Both the position numbers and the translations under genes were made by a program. A DNA stretch of 64,000 nucleotides. Source: Zygnema cylindricum (Eukaryota > Streptophyta > Zygnematophyceae > Zygnematales > Zygnemataceae). Location: the NCBI GenBank assembly GCA_037447655.1, contig JBBHKE010000779.1:44838-108837 (forward strand), given 5' to 3'. Below, one piece after another: positions 24,471-34,971 of the stretch (the stretch's first letter is position 1; each line of letters begins with the position of its first letter). The notes under the pieces were generated by a model. It saw nothing but the letters and a program-made list of their open reading frames with translations. It did not search any database and had not been told where the DNA came from.

Positions 24471-24897
24471 GGTTATGGACCCACACCCATGGCTACCTAT
24501 ATTTGATGGATCAAAATATCACTACTGGAAGTGTGCGCTCGAGAGCTACTTCGAGATGATGGAGCTAATGGATGTGGTGGACGGTACCTTGGCCGAAACA
24601 TCAAATGGATGGAAAAGGAAAAATCATGAGTGTCTAAGGGTTATCAAGAACTCCTTGACTGAGGATTTGGTAATGTCATACCTAAGTTTTAAAAGGGCAG
24701 CTGAATTATGGAAGAGCTTAGAATGTATGTATGCAAAGACGTCTTTATATCATTGGCTTAATAGTGTTACCAAAATAGTTGAACACAAGTATGTTGGAGG
24801 TAGTATGGAGAAACACTGTATTGACTTACAAGTATTATTTGCAAAAAATGATTTGGCAAGGGGAACTTTACAGATTCTCAACAAGCTATCTTGTTAA
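24445..24897 (+). pseudogene. Element C gag, N-terminal frame
   Basis: A 150-codon frame starts in the LTR (MAEISDGQQ), crosses the primer site as VMDPHP and continues WLPIFDGSKYHYWKCALES, the copia gag N-terminal block, then LWKSLECMY of the capsid region. It ends at a stop just after a one-base frame change. The continuation SQQAILLMRSLPKEY is in the adjacent frame, whose open part begins at 24891. The single shift is probably a mutation; a programmed shift cannot be excluded. Confidence 0.85.
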
Positions 24898-25772
24898 TGA
24901 GAAGTCTACCTAAAGAATATAAGAGTGCACTAGATCGATTGACTTTAATTGATAAAAATGATTGGAGCGTTACTGTAGCTAGACGAGTTATTCTAGATGA
25001 AGAGGCTAATAGAAGGGTCTTAACAAGTGAAAGGAATATAAAGGAATCTAAGTCTCAGTTTCAGAAATTTAAAGGTAATAGTGAGGTTGGAGATCGGCCA
25101 AAGAATTGTTTTTATTGTAATGATTTAGGACATACCTTCAGGGTATGTCCATCGTATAAAAGTGCATGTGTTACAGGGAATTTCAAAGATAGATGGGACA
25201 ATACCCTAGTTCGAACCCCAACAAGAAAGGAATCAACTGCTTTCGTGAGTGAGAGACAAGACTCGACAAATGACAAAAGACATACACAGTGTGTTGACAA
25301 TTTTATTTACCTACCGACCTTCTATGTTGTTCGGAATGAGGAGAAGGAGGTAACAGAAAAGGATTTGGTGTCTGTCCCTTTTCCCGACAACAAATTGGTG
25401 TGTTCCAAAGAGTTACAAGAGGAAGAGTTTATTGAAATAAGGAAAAAAGACGAAAGAGAGAAGGACACGATTTTTGTGACTTTATCAGATGACAAATCGG
25501 TGAGTGAAAATTGCCTACAAGAAAGTTTGTTAACTTCAGCAAGAGGAGTTGATGGAAGAGATGGACACTTAGAAGTGGAAACTAAAAATAAGGTGGTAGT
25601 AAAAATTGGTGAACTAGGAGAAGAACAAAGAAAAACTGTTCAGAAAATCAAAGTGAGAAAAGAAGTTTGTGGGAGTGAAAAATGTAATAGTAATGCAAAA
25701 GTAAGAAATATAGGAAAGAGAAAAAAAAAAAAAAAAAAAAGTGCAACTGAAAAGAAGAAGAATCAAAATTAA
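24891..25772 (+). CDS. Element C gag C-terminal part with zinc knuckle and long charged tail
   Basis: This 293-codon frame continues gag (LMRSLPKEYKSALDRL, ARRVILDEEANRRVL) and has a zinc knuckle CFYCNDLGHTFRVC near residues 73-86. After it comes some 200 residues of hydrophilic Lys/Glu/Asp-rich sequence, with no protease motif, ending in a Lys run encoded by a poly-A tract (25721-25740). The next frame (25741-26010) carries on with similar basic sequence, suggesting slippage in the A run. The tail does not resemble any domain I know; it may bind RNA or be filler. Function unknown. Confidence 0.75.
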   Translation: MLMRSLPKEYKSALDRLTLIDKNDWSVTVARRVILDEEANRRVLTSERNIKESKSQFQKFKGNSEVGDRPKNCFYCNDLGHTFRVCPSYKSACVTGNFKDRWDNTLVRTPTRKESTAFVSERQDSTNDKRHTQCVDNFIYLPTFYVVRNEEKEVTEKDLVSVPFPDNKLVCSKELQEEEFIEIRKKDEREKDTIFVTLSDDKSVSENCLQESLLTSARGVDGRDGHLEVETKNKVVVKIGELGEEQRKTVQKIKVRKEVCGSEKCNSNAKVRNIGKRKKKKKKSATEKKKNQN

Positions 25773-26010
25773 AATTTATCAGATGAATGAAGTTGATGGA
25801 AGTAGCAAATCGATGGAGAAAAACATAAAGGTGAAACAGAAAACTAGTATTTGTGACATTAAACGAGTAGAAAATTGTGACAGAAATGTAAACTTTCAGA
25901 CAAGACAAAAGATCATGAAGAAAACAAAAACAAGATGTAATATTCAAAGGATCAAGGGTAGAAGAAAACATGCTCAAAAAGTGATCAAGAAAAGAAAGCG
26001 GGAGAAATGA
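25741..26010 (+). pseudogene. Basic C-terminal extension of the element C gag frame
   Basis: An 89-codon Lys/Arg-rich frame (VQLKRRRIKIKI... VIKKRKREK) follows the A run at 25721-25740 in another frame. Composition matches the preceding charged tail, so it is probably the original end of that protein. No recognisable domain. Confidence 0.55.
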
Positions 26011-26888
26011 TTTTCTGGAGGATATTATAAAGACAACTTCGTTTGACATTCGATTTGTTTTTGGTTGGACTTTAAATTTGTATTCTTCCTTGTTGAGTTA
26101 GTTGAAAAGAAACAAAAAGATTTATTTATGTATTTTTGAAGACGAAGGAGGTGGTGGAAGCAATGACTTGTCCAGGAAGGAAAATTTCGGGAGACATGGC
26201 AGAGAGCAGCGAAGGAAGGAAAATTTCGAAGACATGGCAAAGCGCAGCAAAAGCAGTGGAGAATCATCAGAAGAAGTTCGCGTCGCGAACAGCGACGCAG
26301 CATAGCGGCGCAGCGAAATGAGTGGTGACGTATGACACTTACACGCTAATTATTTTATTCCAGGTGCACGCAAATAAATATTCAGGGGTTATGCATTTAT
26401 GGCATAAGGGGAGCTATTACAGGACACTTTTTCCAAGAAGGCAGCAAGTGACTAGGAATTGGCAGAGGGCAGCAGGTGCAATGGCGACGTCGGCAAAGCA
26501 CTGGTGATGTGTTGTTTTTGCTAAATTTATTGTATGCTGAACAGTGGAGGTTGATACATAATTTTGAATATTTAAATATTTTTATTCTTTTGTTTATCTA
26601 TTAGAGTGGAAACATTTGCGTACAGCATGGACTAATGAGTCTAAAGCTTTAGGGGAGTGTAGAATTTGAAATTTTAGTCTCAGTAGAGGAGGCTATGAGG
26701 ATGAAGTTAAAGGTGAAATAGAGCAATAATTAGGACTGTGATGTCAAACTAGCGCAGCGTAGCAACATAGCAGTACACGCTGCACTTTGATTCATACTGC
26801 GCTGCGATGTCAAACTAGCGCAGCGTAACAACATAGCATTACACGCTGCATATTTTTCTGGGTGCACGAAACTAAATTTTCAAGGGAG
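26011..26888 (+). other. Non-coding part of element C with a 44-bp duplication and polypurine tract
   Basis: No convincing gene is seen. Bases 26741-26784 and 26807-26850 are two copies of a 44-bp unit with two differences. Each can pair GCAGCGT with ACGCTGC as a 7-bp stem. The polypurine tract CAAGGGAG ends at 26888. Confidence 0.75.
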
Positions 26889-27851
26889 TGTTGTTTTGAA
26901 AAGTCAGTTTCGTGCGTAACTGCTAATTCGATTTATTTTGGAGGTTTGAATAGATTCACGGATTGGGGGAGCGAACGGATTGATAATTAAAGTTACGTAA
27001 AAGACTCATTGAGTGGTGTGAACAAGCAATGACAAATGGACGGCGGATCACGAAGCGATCCGATGTAAAATAAACGGAATGTTGAAATAGGCGTCGTCGG
27101 TACGGAGCAGCTGCGACGCAGTTAAGTCAACGCAGTTGCGGCTATTTTTATGATCCGTACGGAAAGCGCAGCCAGCGCAGCAAACGCAACTACGGATAAT
27201 ATTAATAGGATAGATTTCAAGTAATGATGATTAAACGATAGTGGTAGCTTAGTGGTTGCTTAGTGGTAGCTTAGTTTTTGACATACGAAGAGTACGGTGT
27301 AAATATTCTGTACAACAGAGGTTTGTCCTTTTGACTAGTTAGGTTATTAGAGTAGATACAATACGGCTGGTATGCCTCCGTACTCTGAGTATAGCTTACG
27401 GGACTTAGATTATTTTATGTATCGCCGGCAAGTTAATCAAAGTAATGGCAAACTGTTTCTTGCATCTTTAACCTGTTGGTGTGATCACTCTGATAGGTGC
27501 TTTCACGTGAAACTTTGTGGAGCTATTCTATAATTTAGAATCTATATGTGTGTGAAGTTTCATTCTATTTCAGTATTTCTGTAAGATTCTGTGAACAGTC
27601 TAAGTGGTTAGTTTGTGAAGTTGTCAGCTATTTTTGGGAAACTCTAGAGCCTATATCTTCTAGATGCCTTGGTGGATTTGGCTGTAACTTTGAGATTTTA
27701 CAGTGTATTTGGTACACTGCATATTGGTGTAGTTTGCGATCATTTTGTTTAGTGTGGAGTAATCTCTGTCGTCTGAAACACAGCTGTTTTTTGAGGTAGT
27801 CTGTGCGTGTTTCCGTGAGTAATCCATGGCTGAAATAAGCTATGGACAACA
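26889..27851 (+). repeat. 3' LTR of element C (963 bp)
   Basis: Collinear with 23509-24470 with few differences, so element C is probably one of the younger insertions. It ends ATGGACAACA followed by the duplication ATTGT. Confidence 0.92.
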
Positions 27852-28190
27852 ATTGTTGTAGTCCCAGGTGTCGGTATCATTCTCCTCGTTTCTCGGAATA
27901 GGTGACATGAATACCGAACCGGTTGGTATCGGTGTGATTGTATCTTTCTCATTCGGTTTGTCCACCACCTCCCTTTCCTTTGTCTCCTCTGTTAGAGATG
28001 GATATTTGCATCTCTGGTGAATCTGCTTCCTCCAAACCTGGGAGGGATGCCAAGACTGGATGGACGCCTCACCCGTCCACTCACTATTCTCCGAAACCTT
28101 TTCTCACATAGAGCTCTTGTCATCATACTCTCCCAGTATATAAAGCCATTTCCATTAAAGATGGGAAGCTTAGAGGGTGGGCCCATAACC
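27852..28190 (-). pseudogene. A4 gag N-terminal part and primer site
   Basis: On the minus strand the frame from 28210 reads from the LTR through the primer site (28190-28176, perfect 15-nt match) as ELQVMGPPSKLPIFNGNGFIYWESMM and on toward the element C insertion at 27851. It rejoins the gag sequence at 23503. Confidence 0.85.
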
Positions 28191-28865
28191 TGCAACTCTG
28201 AGACCTCCATAGGTCCTCAGAGTAGGCAGCTCACATGGAGCCTCTAAGATAACCATGACCCCTTTGTGTTTTAGTAAGAATAACTGCCACCCTGACAGAC
28301 AAAAACACTAACCACCTTCACCCTTATGAAGGGAAGACTCCCCTGAGTTGATAGCAAAAAGAATCTCTGAATCTGCTCCCCTAAGCAGTAAAATATGGAG
28401 GGTCAAAGTTGACCTTTTGTATAGAGGCTCTTTGAGAGAGAGGGTCCTATCTACCATATTTTTGTAAGTCGTATCTCTCTCTAAAACTTCATCTACTAAA
28501 GTACGATAGCAATTATAGTATTGTGTTGTACAGAAAGGTATAGGTGCCGAAGTACTTTCTGTACGGCCATTGTACGACATGGCCAACAAGTCACAAAATA
28601 TGTTATTTTTAGACTCGTTCTTGTAATCCCTTGAGATGTTATAGTCCAATGTGATTGTGCCACGTGTCAATCAATGTGGCGTTGACAACAAACCGCCAAA
28701 AATCCTATTCCACAATCTCGACATTCTTCGCGGTTGTCCGATTAAACCAGGTTTCATTCGTAGCCGTCATTAATACTTGCATGATATTTGTTTTGCTTTC
28801 AAAACAAAATGCGCGGTATCCATTTCGAGATGTTTCGAACCCCGTACAATACAAATAGTATCTAT
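28191..28865 (-). repeat. A4 5' LTR, inner part
   Basis: This 675-bp piece starts at the primer site and is cut by insertion of A5. The remainder resumes at 36034 after the duplicated target TCTAT (28861-28865 and 36029-36033). Confidence 0.9.
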
Positions 28866-29922
28866 TGTAGAAATTAAGGGTCTTTTTAAGTATTTTCTAG
28901 GTCTGAATAGAAATAAGAAAGAAGCCGAGGCAGTCTACCTCTAACTTCTCTCTCCAACTTCTCAAACTTGTCGCAGTCACTGAGAAATTAGAGAAGGAGC
29001 TAGAGCCATGGCTACTAGGCTATCCAGAGGTTTACGCGAAAATATATTTTAGTTAGGGGTTTAATTTACTAAAAGATATGTGCCGGCGACAGGATTTGAT
29101 CCTGGTACCTGGCGGCCGGCAGACAGCCAGTAGCCGGTAGCCTTAGCCGTTAAGTCTAGGAGTAGTGTTATATATTTTTATGGTTTGATAATTAATTAAA
29201 CATTTATACGTAGGATAGTTCATTTAACTGTAACTGTTTACGGGAGAGATATATCCAGTAAATGTAAAAGTACGGATTCCGGTACGGATACGAAACCAAT
29301 ACCGCGCATTTATTTCTTTAGTGAAATGAATACCGCACATGTATTTACTACGGTTACGATTAAATGTGAATTTAATCGGACGGCCAGAATTAACGCCGAG
29401 ATCGCGGAAGAGGATTTCGGCGGTTTCTGGTCATCGCCACATCGGATGACACGTGGCGGAATGACATTGTATCGCGGCATCTCCGAGGATTAAGGGAGCG
29501 AATCCCGACATACCACGTGTCGACATTTTGGCAATGTCGTACAATGGCCGTACATAAAGTACACCGGCAACTGTACTTTTGTGTACGAAACTGAAATCTG
29601 ATTGGTTCCGTACATCAGTAGATAGAGTCTGTAAGAGAGATAGGACTTAGAAAAATTAGAAGATAGGACCCTCTCTCCCAGAGAGCTTCTATACAAAAGG
29701 TCAACTTTGACCCTCCATAACTTACTGCTCAGGGGAGCAAATTCAAAGATTTTTTTTGCTATCAACTCACGGGAGTCTTCTCTTTACAGGGGTGAAGTTG
29801 TTCAAAGTTTTTTTCTGCCAAGGTGGCATTTATTTTTGCTGAGACACAAAGGGGTCCGTGTTATCCTAGAGGCTTCTTGGAAGCTGTCTACTCTGAGGAC
29901 TTATGGAGGTCTCAGAGTTTCA
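28866..29922 (+). repeat. A5 5' LTR (1057 bp)
   Basis: TGTAGAAATTAAGGGTC start, GAGTTTCA end. A hairpin-forming segment with arms TGCCGGC and GCCGGCA surrounds CAGGAT-TTG-ATCCTG at about 29080-29125. An ATG at 29903 opens the gag frame 20 bases before the LTR end. Confidence 0.93.
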
Positions 29923-31188
29923 GGTTATGGGCCCACCCTCTAGGGTACTTATCTTTCATAAAACTGGCTTCATATACTGGGAAAGTATGATGATAGGAGC
30001 TCTATGCGAAAAAAGGTTTTGGGGGATAATGAGTGGACGGTTGGGGCGTCCATCAAATCTTAGAATTCCTCTAGGGTTTGGAGGAAGTAGGCTCACCAGA
30101 AAAGAGGATCCACCTTCAATGGAGGAAACAAAAGAAGGAGAGGTGGTGGACAAAGTAAAGGAGAAGGAGGCGACCACACCAATAACAACTGGTTCGGCAT
30201 TCATATCACCTATTCCGAGAAACGAGGAGAATGATACTGAAACCTGGGACTTCAACAATATGGCGGCAAAGCACTTCATCCTACGCCATCTCACTCAAGG
30301 ACATGCATGTCCTCATCTGCAGGTAGAAAGGGCATTCGATCTTTGGATGGCTCTCATAGAGATGTACCGAAGTGGTACAATTCAGCAACAACAGTTGGCT
30401 GATCAGAAAGTTAAGGAGTATGTATACAAAAGGGGGAAGAAGTTGGAATTTTGCAATGAGCTTGCTACACTCTTCATAGAGCTAGAGAGTGCGGGAAAAG
30501 ATTTTAGTGAAAAGGAAAAGGTTAACTGTTTACTGATGAAGTTACCCGATGAGTTCGAGAACATAGTCAACCGTGTGCAGGACTTGCCGGACTCAAGGTG
30601 GATATGGAACTCAGTGGTAGGGATGATTCTCGTTCGGGAGAATACGATTGAGATCCGAAGCGGAGGAAAGAGTGGCCAAGCCTTGGCAACTGCGACCGAT
30701 TGGAGGAACAAGGATTCCCGGAAACCGGTCGGAAACTATGGCGGGAGGGAGCAGAAAAATAAATCCGACGAGTTCGGACCAAGGGCTCCCAAAGGTTTAT
30801 GTCATTTTTGTAAGAAACATGGGCGATATATGGCAGAGTGCACTAAGCTAACCGAGCTTCGGTTAAAAGAGGGGCAGACCGGTGGTACCCCGAGAGGAAA
30901 GAAAAATGCCCTTGTGACACATGTACATGAGGCGGAATCCGAGGACGAGGACGATGAGCTCCTTTTGGATGAGGAGTTGGAGGCAAAAAACGAGGTCGAA
31001 ATACCACGAAGGCAGAAATGTGCTTACAGTGGATTGAAAGGTGAAGCAGGCTGGATTGTAGATTCAGGTGCCTCCATACACATGTGTAAGGATAGGCACT
31101 TGTTCACTAAGATAAGAAATATTCCCGCCGTAAATATAGAGTACAGGATGGAAGGATAGTCACCACTACTCTTGTAGGATCGGTAGAT
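29903..31188 (+). pseudogene. A5 gag and protease, almost intact
   Basis: A 418-codon frame opens in the LTR as MEVSEFQ, passes the primer site as VMGPPS and continues with LIFHKTGFIYWESMMIGAL, the capsid region (EFENIVNRVQDLPDSRW), the zinc knuckle CHFCKKHGRYMAEC near residues 303-316, an acidic linker and the protease motif WIVDSGASIHMCKD. A one-base loss near 31145 ends the frame inside protease; the rest of protease continues from 31189. This is the best gag in the window. Confidence 0.9.
29923..29937 (+). promoter_or_regulatory. A5 primer binding site with the gag Met codon inside
   Basis: GGTTATGGGCCCACC abuts the LTR. The ATG pairs with the CAU anticodon of initiator tRNA-Met when the primer is bound. 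All 15 bases match the plant-type tRNA. Confidence 0.85.
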
Positions 31189-31947
31189 TTGAAAGTGTTA
31201 GTAGAAGGAAAGACATCCATAGTAACATTCTCCGATGTATTGTTTATTCCGGAGCTGAACAAAAACCTCATCTCTACATCTGTATTAGATGATAAGGGTT
31301 TTTTTACTAGCACTAGGGAAGGAGTCTTTACTGCTAGTTTTGAGGAGGATGTCTATTTCATTGGTGAGAAAGGTAGACATGGGATGTTTAGGCTGGTTTT
31401 AAGTAATGAAAAGAAGAAACTTTATTATGCTGGTGTTCATGATATTATGATGTGGGATAAGAGGCTTGGGCATGTGAATCTAGACAAGTTAAGAGAGATG
31501 AAAAATATGGGAGTGGTGGAAGGGATTAAGTTTAGTAAGAATGATAATATAACTGATTGTAGTGGATGTGCTCAAGGTAAAACACACATATTACCCTTTC
31601 CTAAAACAGCCACTTATAAAAGAGAAAAAATTCTAGATCTAGTACACACAGATATTTGGGGACCGGCTAAATTGCCCTCACCGGGGGGGAAGAGATTTAT
31701 GATGACTATCACTGATGATTGGTCTCGGTATTCCCGAGTGAATTTTTTGAAAAACAAGTCTGAAGCTCAGGATTGTTTTAGACAGTATAAAGCATGGAGC
31801 GAAAACTCCATGAAACTCCAATCAAGAGAATAAGGAGTGACAATGGTGGAGAGTATACTTCTAACCTGTTTGAGGATTTTCTGAGGGAAGATGGGGTCCA
31901 ACACCAAAAGAGAGTTCCAAAAAACCCGGAACAGAATGGGGTAGCTG
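31189..31947 (+). pseudogene. A5 protease end and integrase N-terminal half
   Basis: The frame holds VTFSDVLFIPELNKNL (end of protease), the integrase zinc site with KRLGHVNLDKLREMK and CSGCAQGKTH, DIWGPAKLPSPGGKR and TDDWSRYSRVNFL. A single-base loss near 31805 shifts the frame before the second catalytic Asp (RSDNGGEYTS in another frame). The integrase is then split by the solo LTR at 31948. Confidence 0.88.
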
Positions 31948-32637
31948 ATATTGAAAAGTAAGCTTTAGTAAGTCTTATAAATTTGAGTCTCTGACTTAGA
32001 ATATTTTTAGAATACCAACTGTTCAATATTGACCAAATTTAGTGTAGATTTTTTGTAGTATCTACACGAATTGGTATCTTTAAGTTAATTAGTGTGTAGG
32101 GCAGCCAATGAATGTAGACGTGATAAGAATCACCCGGATTTTTAGGGTATAGATATTGTTAGTGGACAATTCTGGTCCAAACACTTAGATTTTTGTCATT
32201 AAGGTGTCTAGTGAACCATGTACATACGTTTTAGATGTTTTCTAGATATTTTAGATGTTTTCTAGATCTTTTGAGTATTTAGTTCAATTAGAAATGATCA
32301 ATTCAATACAGAATGTACATTCTACACAAGAATTAAGGAAATGAGAGCACTGAGTGCAGTTTAAGGTGTTTTGTGCTCTATTGTCTCTAATTTGCTTCTA
32401 GTACATGTTTGTTTGGTTGAAATACCTCTTTCGTTTGGAGTTACATATCTTACATTATAGATCTAGTCTTCTAGGCATTTCTCTTTGGGTTTGCTTCCGC
32501 TAACATGTCTGATAATGGCTCAGCTCCTATTGCAAGTGCTCCTATTAGCCCTAGTGCTCCACCTGCTCCTGCTGGTGCAAGTGTGACTCCTAATGGGAGT
32601 GGATCACAGCCGAGTCTTAATGCCCATGACCTTCAAC
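31948..32637 (+). mobile_element. Probable solo LTR of a fourth copia-type family (D)
   Basis: About 690 bp interrupt integrase between GGTAGCTG and AGCTGAAAGG, sequence that is contiguous (GTAGCTGAAAGG) in A8 at 46901-46912. The direct repeat AGCTG brackets the insert; the exact ends are uncertain because the LTR-like border TG overlaps the repeat. The first 60 bases resemble the element B LTR (GACTTAGAATATT block). An ATG at 32505 opens a Ser/Ala/Pro-rich frame (MSDNGSAPIASAPIS) that stays open to the right border, as in the LTR-encoded gag leaders of A, B and C. Confidence 0.7.
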
Positions 32638-33634
32638 AGCTGAAAGGTTAAATAGAACACTAAGTGATAGTGCTAGAAGTATGTTGTCAAATAAGAAGAT
32701 AGGAAAAAGGTTTTGGGCAGAAGCAATGAACTCTGCTAATTACCTCAATAATAGAGTTCTTACTTCAGCTATAAAAGATCAAACACCTTATGAGAGATGG
32801 ACAGGCCGGAAACCAGACTTATCTCACTTAAAGGTTTTCGGCAGTCAAGTATTCAGTCTAGATACAGATCGGTCTAATTGGAAGCTAGATCCTAAAAAAA
32901 AAAACCGGGATACTTATTAGGATATGATGAGGATGTTAAAAGATATAGAGTTTATGATCTAAAAAGACAAGATATAATCTTAGTAAAGCATCTACTAGTT
33001 ATGGATGAAGGAAAGTCTGTGGATCCCTTGAAATATACAAAGTCAGTAAAAATCAGATTTGAGTCAGAAAAATTCCGATGACTTTGAGCTCCCTAACTAT
33101 CCGGGTTTTAGGGAAGATGACATTCTTGCAGATACAAATCAGACTGAAAAGGTCTCAGCTGTGGAAACTCCATTGACAACTCTACCAGAAGCGGAAGACG
33201 TGGTGGAAATTGATTCGGAATCAAGGGATAGGGGAGAAGCCGAGTTTGTTCGAAAGAATCCACGATAACCATCTATTCCGACCTCAGATTTTGAGGGGGG
33301 AAGGAGAAGTAGCAAAAGACTACAAGAAAAACAGGTTAATAACAAGGTAACTAAACTATCTCATCAAGATGAACCTCAAACTTATGGAGAGGCGATGACT
33401 TGTCCAGAAAGAAGTCGGTGGAAGACAGCCATCAATGAGGAGATGGCCTCAATTATGGCAGCCGATACTTGGGAGCTGGTGGATTGTCCACCTAACCGAA
33501 AACCAATCGGTTTTAAGTGGGTTTTCAAATTAAAACTGAACCCAGATAACACAATCGAGCGCTACAAGGCCCGATTAGTGGCAAATTGATTTACACAAAA
33601 TGACAGAATTGACAACGAGGAAACCTTTGCCCCG
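32638..33634 (+). pseudogene. A5 integrase C-terminal half and linker
   Basis: The sequence resumes with KRFWAEAMNSANYLNNR, PYERWTGRKPDLSHLKVFGSQVFSLDTDRS, then a run of A near 32896 that shifts the frame. The acidic linker (33059-33268, VVEIDSESRDRGEAE) and the start of reverse transcriptase (MTCPERSRWKTAINEEMASIM) follow. A stop is present near 33589. Confidence 0.85.
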
Positions 33635-34909
33635 GTGGTCAGATTTCCCTCCGTCCGCATACTTCTCAGCTTGGCTGTAGCGAAAGACATGGAAGTGCAC
33701 CAGATGGACATCAAGACAGCCTTTTTGCATGGAGAATTGGAAGAGGAGATCTTCATGCGACAACCCGAAGGGTTTGTGGAGGAAGGAGAGGAGAGTAAGG
33801 TATGCCGGCTGATTAAATCTCTTTATGGTTTGAAACAGGCGCCTCGACAGTGGAATAAGAAGCTTGATGAGTTTCTTACCGGTCTGGGATATATCCGGAT
33901 CAGCTCAGATCACTCAATCTATGTTTTCGAAGATGAGGAAGGTTTTATATTTTTTGCAATTTATGTTGATGATTTGCTTGTTTTAAGTAAATCAATGGAA
34001 AAAATTAATAAAATGAAAACCGATCTTAAGGGGAGATTTGAAATGAAGGATATGGTGGAAGCAAAATATATTTTGGGAATTCAAGTAGAGAGAGACCGAA
34101 AAAGAAAAATTATAAGATTGACTCAAAAGGAAGTAATAGGGAACATGCTTGAAAAAATTCAAATGGATAAAGCAAATAGTTGTACAACTCCAATGGAGTT
34201 GAAGAAGGGAAGTGAGGGGAGTGAGGAAAAAAGAGTCATAGTCTTAGACGAGGATTTATCTCCTGAAGAAAAGAAGTTCATGCAGACTATTCCTTACAGG
34301 CAAGTAGTGGGAAGTCTAATCTATTTTATGAATTGTACTCGGCCGGATTTAGCTGCAGCTGTAGGTGTGCTGAGTAGAAGTCTAAATGCTCCCACTAAGA
34401 GGGATTGGGAGGCAGCTAAGAGAGTCGTTAAATACTTGATAGGAACTAGGGATCTATGGTTGCATTTCGGTGGGGAGAATACTGACATCACTACTTGGAG
34501 TGATTCCAGTTATGGTGATGCTCCGATGAGGAGATGCACTTCTAGATATGTATTATATGTGGGTGATGGGGCTTGTTGTTGGAGTAGCAAACAGCAAAAA
34601 GTTATTGCTCAGTCCACCATGGAGGCTGAGTATATGGCCTCTTGCTCTGCTGTAAAAGAATTGATGTGGGTCAAGTCTTTGCTTGGTGAGCTTGGTCACC
34701 TTAAGAGTGGTGTGCATAATTTTTTTTGTGATAATCAAGCAGCAATCGCTATTTATGCCAATCCTAAACATCATTTTAAAGCTAAACACATGGACATTAG
34801 ACTCAGCTTTGTTAGAGAGAAAGTAGAAAACAAAATAATCAGCTTAGAGTTCCGACCAGATAGTGAGATGGTAACAGATATGATGACCAAAACCTGTGCC
34901 TTCCCCTAG
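33635..34909 (+). pseudogene. A5 reverse transcriptase-RNase H, long open frame
   Basis: A 424-codon frame contains MDIKTAFLHGELEEEIF, SLYGLKQAPRQWNKKLDE, the intact catalytic IYVDDLLVLSKS, NCTRPDLAAAVGVLSR, and RNase H blocks WSDSSYGDAPMRRCTS, STMEAEYMASCSAVKEL and FCDNQAAIAIY. It lacks the first blocks of reverse transcriptase because of the upstream stop. A shift near the end (KTCAFP) replaces the normal C-terminus. Catalytic residues are kept, so this is the best preserved polymerase in family A here. Confidence 0.9.
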
Positions 34910-34971
34910 GCTAATTTTCTGCTAGGAAAAGTGTGGTCTGAAATTAAAGATTGACTAGAAAATAAGGGGAG

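Larger units (their letters stand above)
23509..27851 (+). mobile_element. Element C: gag-only, non-autonomous LTR retrotransposon
   Basis: LTRs at 23509-24470 and 26889-27851 begin TGTTGT and end ACAACA. The 5-bp duplication ATTGT is at 23504-23508 and 27852-27856. Between the LTRs are a copia-like gag with one zinc knuckle, a long Lys/Glu-rich tail and a non-coding stretch, but no protease, integrase or reverse transcriptase. This layout fits the known class of terminal-repeat elements with a gag gene only (TR-GAG). It must depend on enzymes from another copia element. Confidence 0.9.
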
